Source: Steroidobacteraceae bacterium (GTDB lineage Bacteria > Pseudomonadota > Gammaproteobacteria > Steroidobacterales > Steroidobacteraceae). From it: DNA of 64,000 nt. The notes under the pieces are model-generated. The model saw nothing but the letters and a program-made list of their open reading frames with translations. It made no database searches and was not told where the DNA came from. Both the position numbers and the translations under genes were made by a program. Location: positions 186,001 through 250,000 of the forward strand of contig JAWLAG010000001.1 in the NCBI GenBank assembly GCA_041395505.1, written 5' to 3'. This document shows positions 17,082 through 26,312 of the stretch, in pieces. Positions within the stretch are counted from its first letter, which is position 1. Every line of letters starts with the position of its first letter.

Positions 17082-17555
17082 TCAGTTGCGCGTCGCGTTG
17101 CCGGCCTGGGCAACGGAGTTGGCGTACAGGTTTTCGAAATTCACCGCCGGCAGCAGGAACTGCGGGAAACCGCCCTGCGACACCAGATGCGATACGACTG
17201 CGCGCGCATAGGGGAACAACACGGTGGGACAAACGCTTGCCACTGCGCGACGGCTGTCCGCCTCGGTAAGGCCGCGCATCAGAAAGCTTCCCGCCTGTTT
17301 GACCTCGACCAGAAACACCGGCTTGTCATTCTGCTGTGCCTTGACGGTGATCGTGAGCAGCACTTCGCGCAGATCGCCTTCGAGCACGCTCGAACCGGTC
17401 TGCAGGTCCATCGACACTTCGGGGTTCCAGTTGCCGTCGACACGCGGGCCGTTCGGCGACTCGAAGGAGCAGTCCTTCAGGTAGACATTCTGCAGCATCA
17501 GCTGCGGGCCTTCGCCGTCTGCCGTCGACGAAATGGGTTGCTGCGATTCGGCCAT
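17082..17555 (-). CDS. secB: Protein-export chaperone SecB
   Basis: A 157-residue tetrameric chaperone that holds preproteins unfolded and delivers them to SecA. Diagnostic parts are the substrate-groove segment QNVYLKDCSFESPNGP, the acidic LEVVLTITV-like strand (REVLLTITVKAQ), AGSFLMRGLTEADSRRA, CPTVLFPYARAVVSHLVSQGGFPQFLLPAVNFENLY, and a short flexible tail. Normal length. It lies between grxC (24 bases) and gpsA (0 bases), and that context matches many relatives. Confidence 0.97.
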   Translation of the reverse strand: MAESQQPISSTADGEGPQLMLQNVYLKDCSFESPNGPRVDGNWNPEVSMDLQTGSSVLEGDLREVLLTITVKAQQNDKPVFLVEVKQAGSFLMRGLTEADSRRAVASVCPTVLFPYARAVVSHLVSQGGFPQFLLPAVNFENLYANSVAQAGNATRN

Positions 17556-17579
17556 CGTGATTCCTCGGGAGTGGTAGGG

Positions 17580-17840
17580 TCAGTTGCCGGCGGCGAGCAT
17601 TGCGTCCAGCTTGCCGGATTCTTCGATTGCGAACAGATCATCGCAGCCGCCAACGTGCTGCGAATCGATGAATATCTGCGGTACCGTGCGGCGGCCGCTG
17701 CGGGCGATCATTTCATCGCGCAGCGACGCTCCGCCGTCAATGTCGATTTCCTCGACCGCGACGCCTTTGCGCTTGAGGAGATTGCGGGCACGTGCGCAAT
17801 ACGGGCACCACGCAGTTGAATACATGACGACCTTGGCCAT
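17580..17840 (-). CDS. grxC: Glutaredoxin 3
   Basis: An 86-residue dithiol glutaredoxin, a glutathione-dependent thiol reductant in the cytosol. The active site is CPYC (Cys12, Cys15), followed by the cis-Pro loop TVPQIFID and the glutathione-binding GGCDDLFAI. Both cysteines are present, so it is the dithiol rather than the monothiol type. It follows the rhodanese gene by 2 bases and precedes secB, the conserved gammaproteobacterial arrangement. Confidence 0.95.
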   Translation of the reverse strand: MAKVVMYSTAWCPYCARARNLLKRKGVAVEEIDIDGGASLRDEMIARSGRRTVPQIFIDSQHVGGCDDLFAIEESGKLDAMLAAGN

Positions 17841-17842
17841 GG

Positions 17843-18268
17843 TCAGGACGCTTTGGTGAGCGGCAGGTTCTCAGCGCGCCAGCTGCCGAGTCCGCCACTC
17901 AGGGCGAAGGCGTGCTTGAACCCCTGGGCGACCAGCTGCCTGACTGCCGATCCCGCCAGCCCGCCGGTGTCGCAGTAGACGACAAGCGGCTTGTCCTTGT
18001 ATTTGCCAAGCTTGGCACCGGCATCGAGAATATCGCCCGCCGCGAATTGCCTGGCGCCGCCGATGTGTCCCTGGCTGAAGGCCTCGCCGTCCCGCAAGTC
18101 GAGCACCAGGGCACCATGGTTCTGCAGCCTGATCAGCTCCTGCGGAGATATCGTGGCCTGTTTGCGGTGATAGCGGATGAATTCGTAGATCGCGAGCAGC
18201 ACCGCAGCTGCCAAGGCAGCAGCGACGAGCAGCGGATGACGGTCGAAATGTTGCTGTAGCGCGTTCAT
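17843..18268 (-). CDS. Membrane-anchored rhodanese-like protein (YibN type)
   Basis: A 141-residue protein with an N-terminal membrane helix (about 11-30) and a single cytosolic rhodanese domain: ISPQELIRLQN, LVLDLRDGEAFSQGHIGGARQF, and an active-site loop VVYCDTGGLAGSA with the catalytic Cys99, then GFKHAFALSGGLGSWRAENLPL. It matches E. coli YibN in size and in its position upstream of grxC-secB-gpsA. A sulfurtransferase role is expected; its donor and acceptor are unknown. It is first in the operon. Confidence 0.88.
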   Translation of the reverse strand: MNALQQHFDRHPLLVAAALAAAVLLAIYEFIRYHRKQATISPQELIRLQNHGALVLDLRDGEAFSQGHIGGARQFAAGDILDAGAKLGKYKDKPLVVYCDTGGLAGSAVRQLVAQGFKHAFALSGGLGSWRAENLPLTKAS

Positions 18269-18354
18269 ATTATTGGGACCCGGTTGCGGCGCGCATTATA
18301 ACGGTAGCGGCCGGGCGCTGCGTTAGACTCGCAATCGTGACGGAGCAGGTCCAA

Positions 18355-19515
18355 ATGACATGGCGCTGCCGCTGGCGATCGCTCCTGGCGCTGTTGCTCG
18401 CGGTGACGCTCTGCGCTGCCGGCGCTCGCGCCGACACGCGCGACACCGAAGCGCGGCTGCAGGCCTTGCGCGAGCGGATCGCGGCCGTGCGCAAGCAGCT
18501 CGATGCCGACAAGGCGGAGCGCAACCGGCTCGCGAGCGACCTACGCGAAGCCGAACAGGCCGTACAGGCCGTGCGTGGCCGCCTGCGCGAGATCAAGGAC
18601 GAGGAGCGCAGGTTGCGCGCGCGCAGGGATGAGCTTCAGGCCGAGCGTGGCGATGCGCAAAAGCGCCTGGACGCCGGACGCGAGCGGCTTGCAACCCAGA
18701 TGCGTGCGGCTTACATGATCGGCCGCAGCGATCCGCTGAAACTGATGTTCTCGGGCGGCGAGTCGACCGACACCAATCGCATGCTGCGTTATTTCGGCTA
18801 CATCGGCCGTGCCCGCTCGGCCGACATCGACAGCATACGCGCGGCGCTCGCCAAGCTCGAGGAACTCGATCGCGAATTGCATCAAGAGGAAGAAAAGCTC
18901 GCCATGCTTGCCGACGAGCAAACGCAAAAACTCGCGGATCTCAACGACACGCGCGAAGCACGCGCCAGCGTGCTCGCCAAGCTCGACAGCCAATCCAGCG
19001 ATCGCCGCCAGCAACTCGCCCGGCTGCAGCGCGAGCAGGCGGTTCTGCAGCGGCTGCTGCGCGAATTGGCGCGCGCATCGCGGGACTTTCCAGTCGACAA
19101 CAAGAGCCCCTTCGGCAGGCTCGCCGGGAAACTCGCCTGGCCTGTGACAGGCAAACTGGTCGCCCGGTTCGGCGAGACCCGGGTCGGCGGACTGAAATGG
19201 GAAGGGGTGCTGCTCGCGACCGATCGCGATACTCCAATCCGCGCCGTGCATCGCGGGCGCATTGTCTACGCAGACTGGCTGGCCGGCCTCGGGCTGCTGG
19301 TCATCGTGGACCACGGCGGCGGCTACATGAGCCTTTATGGTTACAACGATCGTATCTACAAGCAGGTGGGCGAGCAGGTAGTTGCCGGCGATACCATCGC
19401 CGCCGCGGGCGACAGCGGCGGCCGGTCGCGACCGGAGCTGTATTTCGAGATTCGCCAGGGCGGCAAGCCAGTCGATCCGCAGCGCTGGTTTCGCACCCCG
19501 AGTCCGCCCCGCTGA
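18355..19515 (+). CDS. envC: Murein hydrolase activator EnvC
   Basis: A 386-residue exported protein that activates amidases at the division septum. It has a signal peptide (about 1-25), then a long coiled coil (about 27-250, repeated EARLQALRERIAAV..., EERRLRARRDELQAE..., RQQLARLQREQAVLQ...), then a LytM domain. That domain is degenerate: the Y.H position reads LYGYND and the metal-binding HLHFEI reads ELYFEI, as expected for an EnvC-type activator rather than a peptidase. ATG 18355 is preferred to GTG 18337 because GGAGCAGG lies upstream and the signal peptide is then compact. Confidence 0.92.
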   Translation: MTWRCRWRSLLALLLAVTLCAAGARADTRDTEARLQALRERIAAVRKQLDADKAERNRLASDLREAEQAVQAVRGRLREIKDEERRLRARRDELQAERGDAQKRLDAGRERLATQMRAAYMIGRSDPLKLMFSGGESTDTNRMLRYFGYIGRARSADIDSIRAALAKLEELDRELHQEEEKLAMLADEQTQKLADLNDTREARASVLAKLDSQSSDRRQQLARLQREQAVLQRLLRELARASRDFPVDNKSPFGRLAGKLAWPVTGKLVARFGETRVGGLKWEGVLLATDRDTPIRAVHRGRIVYADWLAGLGLLVIVDHGGGYMSLYGYNDRIYKQVGEQVVAGDTIAAAGDSGGRSRPELYFEIRQGGKPVDPQRWFRTPSPPR

Positions 19516-19633
19516 GGCGGTTATGTCAAGTCAGACCTGTGGCACCGGCGGAATGCGCAGTGCATCAACGCAGCCCGGCGTCGATTGACACATCGTTGCT
19601 ACCTGCCCGCCACGCGGGTCACAGGGATTTTCG

Positions 19634-21862
19634 ATGCCCGCTGCGCTACCTGTCGAGCAATCGACGGACCTCGAATCGCTCGATTCCTATGCGCGCCTGA
19701 TCAAGGCGCTGCTGCCGCGTGCTGCGCTGGTGGCGCTGTTCGACCGGCAGGGGCAGATGCGCTGGAGCAGCGAGTCCACGGTCGGGCCGGATCTGCTGCA
19801 ACTCGTCGAGGAAAACCTCGCAAATGTGCGCGCCGAAGACAAGGGCATCATGCGCGAGTTGCACAAGGACGAGGCCGCCTACCTCAACTGGCTGCGTGAT
19901 CCCAAAGGCGCGCTGAGCGGCGTGATCGTGATCGTCGTGCGCCGCGCGGGTTCGGTGGAACACCGCGGTTTTGGATTCGTGCATTCACTCGTGCGGCCTG
20001 CACTCGAGTGCCTGGCGCGCGAACTCGAACTGCACAATGACATGGGTGCATTGCAGAATGCGCTGAGCGCGCGCGACCAGGACGTGCAACTCCTGCTCGA
20101 CGTGTCGCAGCAGCGAGACGTTGCCGATGGCGCCAACGACCTGCGCACGCTGCTGCAAAGTGCGGCGACACACCTCGGTGCCGCGGTCGGAGCGTTGATC
20201 GTTCCTGACAAGAGCCTGGTGCTCATCTGGGCTGATCCGCAAAGCGAACTCGACCGGGGCATCGTTGCGCGCACGCACCGCCAGATCCTCACCCTCGTGC
20301 AGTCGCGGCGTGAATCAGTCATTGCCAATCGCCTCGCGGGCGTCGATGGCGAGCGGAACCAGGCGCGCATCATGGGCACGCCGCTGCGCCATGCCAGCGG
20401 CCGGGTCGTCGGTGTTCTTGCACTGTATCGCAGCCCGGCAGCGCCGGGCTACAGCGCACGCGACACGCAACTCGGCGAACTCCTGGCGCGCCGCGCCGTT
20501 GCATTGATCGAGAGCAGTTACGACGCAACCAGTGGTTTGCTGAGTCGGCCGGCTTTCGAGCAGCGGCTGCGCGGTGAACGTGCCCAGGGCGCCGCGCCGG
20601 CGAGCTGGAGCCTGCTCTATGTCGATGTCGATCAGTTGCATGCGGTGAACGAAAACTTTGGCATGCACATGGGCGATCGGGTCATCGCGCAACTCGGCGA
20701 GCTGATTCGATCGAAATTGCCACCGCGCGGTCTGGGTTCGCGTATCGCAGGCGACCGGTTTGCGATCGCGGTGCCGAGCAAGGTCGAAGCGGCGGCCGAA
20801 TTCGGCGAAGTGCTGCGCAGTGGCGCCGAACAATTGAGTTCCGAGCAGGGCGCAGCGCGGCTGTTCGTCTCGCTCAGCATCGGTGTCGCCCCCCTCGAGG
20901 AGGGCGATCTGGCACATTGCCTGGCGGAGGCCGAGTCGGCCTGCAAGGCGGCAAAGGATCGCGGCCGCAATCGCGTCGAGCTCTATCAGGAGGCGGACGC
21001 CAGCATCGTGCGCCGCTTCACCGACATTTCCGCGGCGGGCGATTTGCGTGCGGCGATTGCAGAGAATCGTCTGCGCCTCGATGCGCAGTTGATCCTGCCA
21101 ATCAGCGATACGGTCACGCATCAGGTGCATTTCGAGTTGTTGCTGCGCATGTTCGGCGAGGATGGCCAGACCGTCGGCCCGGACCGCTTCCTCTCGGCCG
21201 CGCACCGTTACCAGTTGATGCCGAAGATCGATCGCTGGGTGCTTTCCGAGGCGATTCGCCTGTTGCAACCACATGCGAGCGAGCTCGCGGCCGGCAAGCT
21301 CGTATTCACGGTGAACATCTCCGGCCAATCGCTGCTCGAGAGCGGCTTCTGCGATGCTTATGTTGCAGCCATCGAGTCGAGCGGCCTGCCGCCCGAGGGC
21401 CTGTGCATCGAGCTCACCGAGAGTGCGGCGGTTGGCAACATCGAACAAGCGGAACTTTTCATGCGGCGGCTGCGCGCCATGGGCGTAGGCGTCGCGCTGG
21501 ATGATTTCGGCACCGGGTTGTCATCCCTCGCCTACCTCCGGTCGCTGCCGGTCACCATGCTGAAAATCGACGGCAGCTTCGTGCGCGACGTGGTACGCGA
21601 TCCGCGCTCCGAATCGATGGTCCAGGCGATTGCAGCACTCGCCCGCAGCATGTCGCTCGTGACCGTTGCCGAGTATGTCGAGACCGAGGAATTGCGCGAT
21701 CGCATCGCTTCGCTCGGCGTTGACTACGGCCAGGGCTTTGCAATCGGCCGGCCGACACCCCTCACGGATGTGCTGGCGGATCTTTCCATCTACAGCAGCG
21801 CAACACCCGTGACGCAATTGCCGACCAGCGACGAAACCGCGCGCAGCCGGCGCATGCATTGA
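19634..21862 (+). CDS. GAF/degenerate-GGDEF/EAL cyclic-di-GMP protein
   Basis: A 742-residue protein without membrane segments. An N-terminal part (1-150) that I do not recognise is followed by a GAF-like sensor (about 155-300), a GGDEF domain (about 305-465) and an EAL domain (about 480-725). The cyclase site reads AGDRF at 372-376, so synthesis of cyclic-di-GMP is unlikely. The phosphodiesterase side looks intact: ELLLR with Glu501, ELTES, DDFGTG with Asp623/624, and LKIDGSFVRD. It probably degrades or senses cyclic-di-GMP, with the GGDEF domain binding GTP or acting as a regulator. It stands alone behind envC. Confidence 0.9.
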   Translation: MPAALPVEQSTDLESLDSYARLIKALLPRAALVALFDRQGQMRWSSESTVGPDLLQLVEENLANVRAEDKGIMRELHKDEAAYLNWLRDPKGALSGVIVIVVRRAGSVEHRGFGFVHSLVRPALECLARELELHNDMGALQNALSARDQDVQLLLDVSQQRDVADGANDLRTLLQSAATHLGAAVGALIVPDKSLVLIWADPQSELDRGIVARTHRQILTLVQSRRESVIANRLAGVDGERNQARIMGTPLRHASGRVVGVLALYRSPAAPGYSARDTQLGELLARRAVALIESSYDATSGLLSRPAFEQRLRGERAQGAAPASWSLLYVDVDQLHAVNENFGMHMGDRVIAQLGELIRSKLPPRGLGSRIAGDRFAIAVPSKVEAAAEFGEVLRSGAEQLSSEQGAARLFVSLSIGVAPLEEGDLAHCLAEAESACKAAKDRGRNRVELYQEADASIVRRFTDISAAGDLRAAIAENRLRLDAQLILPISDTVTHQVHFELLLRMFGEDGQTVGPDRFLSAAHRYQLMPKIDRWVLSEAIRLLQPHASELAAGKLVFTVNISGQSLLESGFCDAYVAAIESSGLPPEGLCIELTESAAVGNIEQAELFMRRLRAMGVGVALDDFGTGLSSLAYLRSLPVTMLKIDGSFVRDVVRDPRSESMVQAIAALARSMSLVTVAEYVETEELRDRIASLGVDYGQGFAIGRPTPLTDVLADLSIYSSATPVTQLPTSDETARSRRMH

Positions 21863-21912
21863 GCTAAGATCGCCGCACTTGCCCTGTCCGGGCGCCATGC
21901 AACGACGCGAAC

Positions 21913-22572
21913 ATGGATCTTGTCAGCGGCCTGATCGATTTCATCCTGCACCTGGATGCCCATCTCGTCGAGCTGCTGCGCCAGTATGGCATCTGGCTCT
22001 ATGGCATCGTCTTTTTCATTATCTTTGCTGAAACAGGATTCGTGGTGACGCCGTGGCTGCCGGGCGACTCGCTGCTGTTCGCGCTCGGCGCGCTGGCAGC
22101 CGTCGATGACAGCGGCACACTGTCTGCGCCGCTTCTGACCGGCCTGCTGCTGCTGGCCGCCGTGCTCGGCAACAGCGTCAATTACGCCATTGGACGGTGG
22201 CTTGGGCAGGCGGTCTATGCCGGTCACTACCGTTTCATCAAGGTCGCATACCTGCGTCGCACCGAGGAGTACTTCGCGCGTTACGGTGCCATGACCATCG
22301 TCATCGCGCGCTTCATTCCCATTGTGCGAACGTTTGCGCCCTTCGTCGCCGGCATCGGCCGCATGGCCTACCTGCGCTTCCAGGCGTTCAATCTTGTCGG
22401 CGCCGCCGCCTGGATCGGCCTGCTGCTGTGGGCGGGGTACTTCTTCGGCAACGTGCCGCTGGTGAAGAACAATTTCGGCATCGTCACTTTGCTCATCATC
22501 GTCGCGAGCCTCGTTCCGCTGGCATTCGTTGTGCTGCGACGCAGGAGTGATGCGCCTGTTGCCAGGGACTGA
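21913..22572 (+). CDS. DedA-family membrane protein
   Basis: A 219-residue polytopic inner-membrane protein of the DedA (VTT) superfamily, linked to lipid-carrier (undecaprenyl phosphate) recycling and membrane homeostasis. Family motifs are present: FAETGFVVTPWLPGDSLLFALG with the acidic residues, GNSVNYAIGRWLG, YFARYGAMTIVIARFIPIVRTFAPFVAGIGRM with the essential arginines, and GAAAWIGLLLWAGYFFGN. It resembles E. coli YqjA/YghB more than DedA itself. The stop is 33 bases before the SRPBCC gene. Confidence 0.9.
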   Translation: MDLVSGLIDFILHLDAHLVELLRQYGIWLYGIVFFIIFAETGFVVTPWLPGDSLLFALGALAAVDDSGTLSAPLLTGLLLLAAVLGNSVNYAIGRWLGQAVYAGHYRFIKVAYLRRTEEYFARYGAMTIVIARFIPIVRTFAPFVAGIGRMAYLRFQAFNLVGAAAWIGLLLWAGYFFGNVPLVKNNFGIVTLLIIVASLVPLAFVVLRRRSDAPVARD

Positions 22573-22605
22573 CCGGCCGATGTGTCGTGCTCGAGTGGAG
22601 GTCCC

Positions 22606-23049
22606 ATGAGCCGCTCGCGACGCGGCTACGCGCTCAAGGTCGAGATTCGCGCGGCGCCCGGGCGCGTCTGGACCGCGCTGTCGCAACAGGCGGAATTCCT
22701 GCGCTGGTGGATGGAACCGGCAGAGCTCGATCTGCGCGCCGACGGCAGCCTGCGCGCCCAGCTCGACGCCCAGCATGAGATCGACATGCTCGTCGATATC
22801 TTCGACCCACCCAAGCGATTGCGCCTGATTCATCTGCCGAGCACGGCCGTGCCGGCATTCGAGGGAGTCGTGGTCGACGACCTGCTGCTTGAAACGGCCC
22901 CGCAGGGCACCATATTCAGGATACTGGGATCGGGATTTCCGGCCGAGAAGGGTTTCGAGCGCAGCTATTTGAGACTGCGGCGCAGCTGGGAGCGTAACAT
23001 GGCCCGATTGAAGGTTTATCTGGAAAAGGTCAGCAAGGAATCTCCATGA
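22606..23049 (+). CDS. SRPBCC/AHSA1-like protein
   Basis: A 147-residue START-like (SRPBCC) protein: VEIRAAPGRVWTALSQQAEFLRWWM at the N-terminus is the usual opening strand and helix, DIFDPPKRLRLIHLP the middle strand pair, and the end RSYLRLRRSWERNMARLKVYLEK the long C-terminal helix. It should form a ligand-binding cup; the ligand is unknown. ATG 22606 is chosen because GGAGGT precedes it. It overlaps the next gene by 4 bases. Confidence 0.78.
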   Translation: MSRSRRGYALKVEIRAAPGRVWTALSQQAEFLRWWMEPAELDLRADGSLRAQLDAQHEIDMLVDIFDPPKRLRLIHLPSTAVPAFEGVVVDDLLLETAPQGTIFRILGSGFPAEKGFERSYLRLRRSWERNMARLKVYLEKVSKESP

Positions 23050-23423
23050 CGGGTTTCATCCTGCGCGCCATCATTGCAGCCCTCGGGTTGTGGCTCGCCT
23101 CGCGCTGGGTCGATGGCATCGCGATTTCCTCGGCGACTACGCTGCTGCTCGCGGGAGTATTGCTCGGCATCTGCAATGCGATCGTCAGGCCCATCGCCGT
23201 CATCCTCACGTTTCCGATCACCATCGTCACGCTCGGGTTGTTCCTGATCGTGATCAATGCCGGGATGCTCGCGCTCGTTGCGCTGGTGCTGCCCGGTTTT
23301 CAGATCGCCGGATTCTGGAGCGCGATCCTCGCGGCGCTGATCGTCGGCCTCACGGGTTGGATCGGGTCGTGGTTCATCGGTTCGCGCGGGCGCATCGAGG
23401 TGCTGCGCAGCAAGCGCAGCTGA
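23046..23423 (+). CDS. Four-TM phage-holin-family (PF04020-like) membrane protein
   Basis: A 125-residue protein with four hydrophobic segments (about 4-20, 30-52, 58-80 and 86-110), matching the so-called mycobacterial 4-TMS holin superfamily: LASRWVDGI, LLGICNAIVRPIAVILTFPITIVTLGLFLIVINAGMLALVALVLPGF, then a final helix and a basic tail. Despite the name these chromosomal proteins are not tied to phage lysis; their role is unknown. It is translationally coupled to the SRPBCC gene (ATGA overlap). Confidence 0.82.
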   Translation: MTGFILRAIIAALGLWLASRWVDGIAISSATTLLLAGVLLGICNAIVRPIAVILTFPITIVTLGLFLIVINAGMLALVALVLPGFQIAGFWSAILAALIVGLTGWIGSWFIGSRGRIEVLRSKRS

Positions 23424-23430
23424 GTCGCCC

Positions 23431-24318
23431 TCAAGCACTCTCGCGGCGGGTTACGAGCACCACGCCGATGAGCACGACGATCGAGCCCAGGATTTCAAGT
23501 GTCGTCAGGCGTTCGCCGAGCGCCCACCAGCCAAGCAGTGTCGCAATCACCGGATTGACATAGGCGAAGCTGCCGACCAATGCCGGTGCCGCATTGCGCG
23601 CGAGCCAGGTGAAGGCCGTATAGCCGAGGCAGGCGCTGAAGAAAATCATGTAGGCGAGCGCCAGCATGCCCTGGGTGGAGAATTGCCAGTGTGGCAGCTC
23701 ACCGCTGCTGCTGCCCACGATCAACATCAGCAACCCGCCGAGCAGCATCTGCCAGCCGGTGAAGCTCAAGAGGCCCATGCGCGTGTCGAAATTGCGCTGC
23801 AGGATGGCCGCGATGGACCAACCTAAGCTGCCGAGCAGGATGATTGCCATCTGCGGCAGGTATTGATCCGACAGGCCACCGCTAGGCAGAAGGATGAGCG
23901 CCGTGCCGACGATACCTATCAGCAAACCAACCAACGACTGAAAGTGCAGCGCATGCGAGCGCGGGCCCATGGTGCCAAGCGCCGCGATGAAGAAGGCTGA
24001 GCTGGTATTCAGCAGCGCCGCCTGGTTCGAAGGCACCCATTGCAGTGCCCAGACATTGGCACCATTGCTGATCAACACGGCGAAGGCGCCGACCAGCAGC
24101 GCCTGCAGGAATTGGCGGCGGTTGATGCGCAGCGATTCGCCGCGGTACAACGCAAGTGCGCAAAGGAGCGCACCGGCGATGACGAACCGGACGCCGCCAA
24201 AGAGAAAGGGCGGCATTTTCGCGACGCCGAGTTTGTTGGCGAGATAACTCGACCCCCAGACCAGGTACACGGTAGCCAGGCTGATGCCAAGCATCAGCTT
24301 GCGGCGCTCGTCTGTCAT
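23431..24318 (-). CDS. EamA/DMT-superfamily transporter
   Basis: A 295-residue inner-membrane protein made of two EamA repeats with ten hydrophobic segments. The first begins LATVYLVWGSSYLANKLGV, the second at about residue 150 (ILLGSLGWSIAAILQRNF), and each repeat has the typical SNQAALLNTSSAFF / VGSFAYVNPVIATLLGWWALGERLT signature near its end. It resembles RhaT/YedA-like exporters of amino acids or metabolites, but the substrate cannot be told. The stop codon of the OPT gene upstream is 10 bases from its start, so the two are probably co-transcribed. Confidence 0.87.
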   Translation of the reverse strand: MTDERRKLMLGISLATVYLVWGSSYLANKLGVAKMPPFLFGGVRFVIAGALLCALALYRGESLRINRRQFLQALLVGAFAVLISNGANVWALQWVPSNQAALLNTSSAFFIAALGTMGPRSHALHFQSLVGLLIGIVGTALILLPSGGLSDQYLPQMAIILLGSLGWSIAAILQRNFDTRMGLLSFTGWQMLLGGLLMLIVGSSSGELPHWQFSTQGMLALAYMIFFSACLGYTAFTWLARNAAPALVGSFAYVNPVIATLLGWWALGERLTTLEILGSIVVLIGVVLVTRRESA

Positions 24319-24328
24319 CGCTCAACGT

Positions 24329-26278
24329 TCAGCGTGGACGCGTAACGGCGGTGCGGTATAGCCACCAGGCAAGCGAACCCAGGATGAGGAGGCCCAACCA
24401 CTCGCCAAATCGGGCTGCTTCCGGGAGCGCCAGCACCTCGCCACTCTTGTATACGACAATCGGCACTGCGATCAGTATGCCCATCAACGCCTCACCGGTG
24501 ATCATTCCGGCTGCGAACAAGGTTCCGCGCTGCTCTACGCGGTCGCGATCCGCCTGCGCAGCCGTGGCGCCAAGGCTGCGCTTGGCAAGCGTCGCGAGCA
24601 GGCCGCCCGAAAAAATCGGCACGGACAATTCCAGCGGCAGATAGATACCGACGGCGACGGCCAATACCGGCGCGCGAAAGCTCGCACCACGCGCTTTGAG
24701 GACTTCGTCGACGATGATGATGCCGATGCCGATGGCGGCGCCGATGCCGATCATGTCCCAGGGGAGCGATCCTCCAAACAAGCCCTTTGCCACCGAGGCC
24801 ATCAGCGTTGCCTGCGGCGCAATGAGCGGCGAGGGATGTTCTGCGGTCGGCACACCGATTCCATAGGCATGCGCCAGGAGGTCAAGTACCGGACCCAGCA
24901 CCAGCGCACTGCTCGCCGCGCCAAGCGCCAGCATGACCTGTTGCCGCCAGGGCGTCGCGCCGATCAGGTAGCCGCATTTGAGGTCCTGCAGGTTGTCGCC
25001 GCCAACACAGGCTGCGCAACAGACCACGGCGCCGATCATGATGGCCGCCACGGGCCCGAGCGCTGCGTCGCGTCCCATCAGCCCGAGCAAAACGACGGCT
25101 GCGAACATGATGGTCGCGATGGTGATGCCGGAGACGGGGTTGTTCGATGAACCCACGAGACCGGCCATGTAGGCCGAGACCGAGCAGAACACGAATCCTG
25201 CCACGATCATGATGATGGTCATCGGCAGGCTCACCAACAGGCTGCCCGCAATACTGTGGTAGAGCACCCACAGTGGAATGGTGAACAACACGATACCGAT
25301 CAGGATCCATTTCATTGGCAAGTCCCTCTCGGTGTGCGGCAAATTGGCAGCCGTGCCCGCGCGCGCCGCAGCGAGACCGCTACGGATACCGGACAGGAGC
25401 GATTGACGCAGCGATATCAATGCCCACAGGCCGCCGACCAGCATCGCACCAACGCCCAGGTAGCGAACCTGTGCCGACCAGATCGCGTAGGCGGCATTTT
25501 CCGCGCAATCGCTTGCACTCTGCGCACCGCAGGCTGTGGCTGCAAGCAGCGCCGGATTGCCATCGAGATAGAACTGGCTGTAGATCGGAATCGCGATATT
25601 CCAGGAAATCATGCCGCCGATCAGCACCAGCACGCCGACGTTGAGACCGACGATATAGCCGACGCCAAGCAAAGCGGGCGACAGGTTGGTGCCGAAATAG
25701 GCGATGGCCTTGTTGAGGAAAGCGCCCGTGGCGGCGGTGTCCGGAATCAGCCGCAAGCCACTGCCCGCCGCGAGTTTCGCGAGGCCACCGCCCAGCGCCG
25801 ACAGCGCCAGTATGCGCAGGCCCGCCGCCGGGTTATCGCCGGTCTTCAGCACTTCGGCCGCGGCCTTGCCTTCGGGAAATGCCAGCTTCTGTTCGACGAT
25901 CAGCGAGCGGCGCAGCGGCACCGAGAAAAACACGCCGAGGATACCGCCGAGACCGGCGATGGATACCACCCAGCCGAAACGAAAGTCGCTCCAATAGCCG
26001 AGTATGACCAATGCAGGAATCGTGAAGATCACGCCCGACGCAATCGATGAACCTGCCGACGCACCCGTGGCGACGATGTTGTTTTCGAGGATGCCGCCGC
26101 CGCCCAGCATCTTGAGGATCGCCATCGAGACGACCGCCGCCGGGATCGCCGATGCGATCGTCAGTCCCGCGAACAGTCCCAGATAGGTGTTCGCTGCTGC
26201 CAGAACGGCTGCAAGCACGACGGCGAGCAGAACCGCGCGGAAGGTCAGTTGTGGTGCGGCACCGGTTGTTGCGTTCAT
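24329..26278 (-). CDS. OPT-family oligopeptide transporter
   Basis: A 649-residue inner-membrane protein with about 14-16 hydrophobic segments, of the bacterial OPT family (oligopeptides or metal chelates). Family features are GLTIASAIPAAVVSMAILKMLG, NNIVATGASAGSSIASGVIFTIPALVILG, KLAFPEGKAAAEVLK, GLVGSSNNPVSGITIATI, and the long GDNLQDLKCGYLIGATPWRQQVML. ATG 26278 follows GGGAG at a better distance than GTG 26284. It lies in a minus-strand group with an M2 dipeptidase and a POT transporter, which favours a peptide substrate. Confidence 0.92.
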   Translation of the reverse strand: MNATTGAAPQLTFRAVLLAVVLAAVLAAANTYLGLFAGLTIASAIPAAVVSMAILKMLGGGGILENNIVATGASAGSSIASGVIFTIPALVILGYWSDFRFGWVVSIAGLGGILGVFFSVPLRRSLIVEQKLAFPEGKAAAEVLKTGDNPAAGLRILALSALGGGLAKLAAGSGLRLIPDTAATGAFLNKAIAYFGTNLSPALLGVGYIVGLNVGVLVLIGGMISWNIAIPIYSQFYLDGNPALLAATACGAQSASDCAENAAYAIWSAQVRYLGVGAMLVGGLWALISLRQSLLSGIRSGLAAARAGTAANLPHTERDLPMKWILIGIVLFTIPLWVLYHSIAGSLLVSLPMTIIMIVAGFVFCSVSAYMAGLVGSSNNPVSGITIATIMFAAVVLLGLMGRDAALGPVAAIMIGAVVCCAACVGGDNLQDLKCGYLIGATPWRQQVMLALGAASSALVLGPVLDLLAHAYGIGVPTAEHPSPLIAPQATLMASVAKGLFGGSLPWDMIGIGAAIGIGIIIVDEVLKARGASFRAPVLAVAVGIYLPLELSVPIFSGGLLATLAKRSLGATAAQADRDRVEQRGTLFAAGMITGEALMGILIAVPIVVYKSGEVLALPEAARFGEWLGLLILGSLAWWLYRTAVTRPR

Positions 26279-26312
26279 CGGCACTCGCTCCCTCGCCGGT
26301 TCAGTCGATGCG

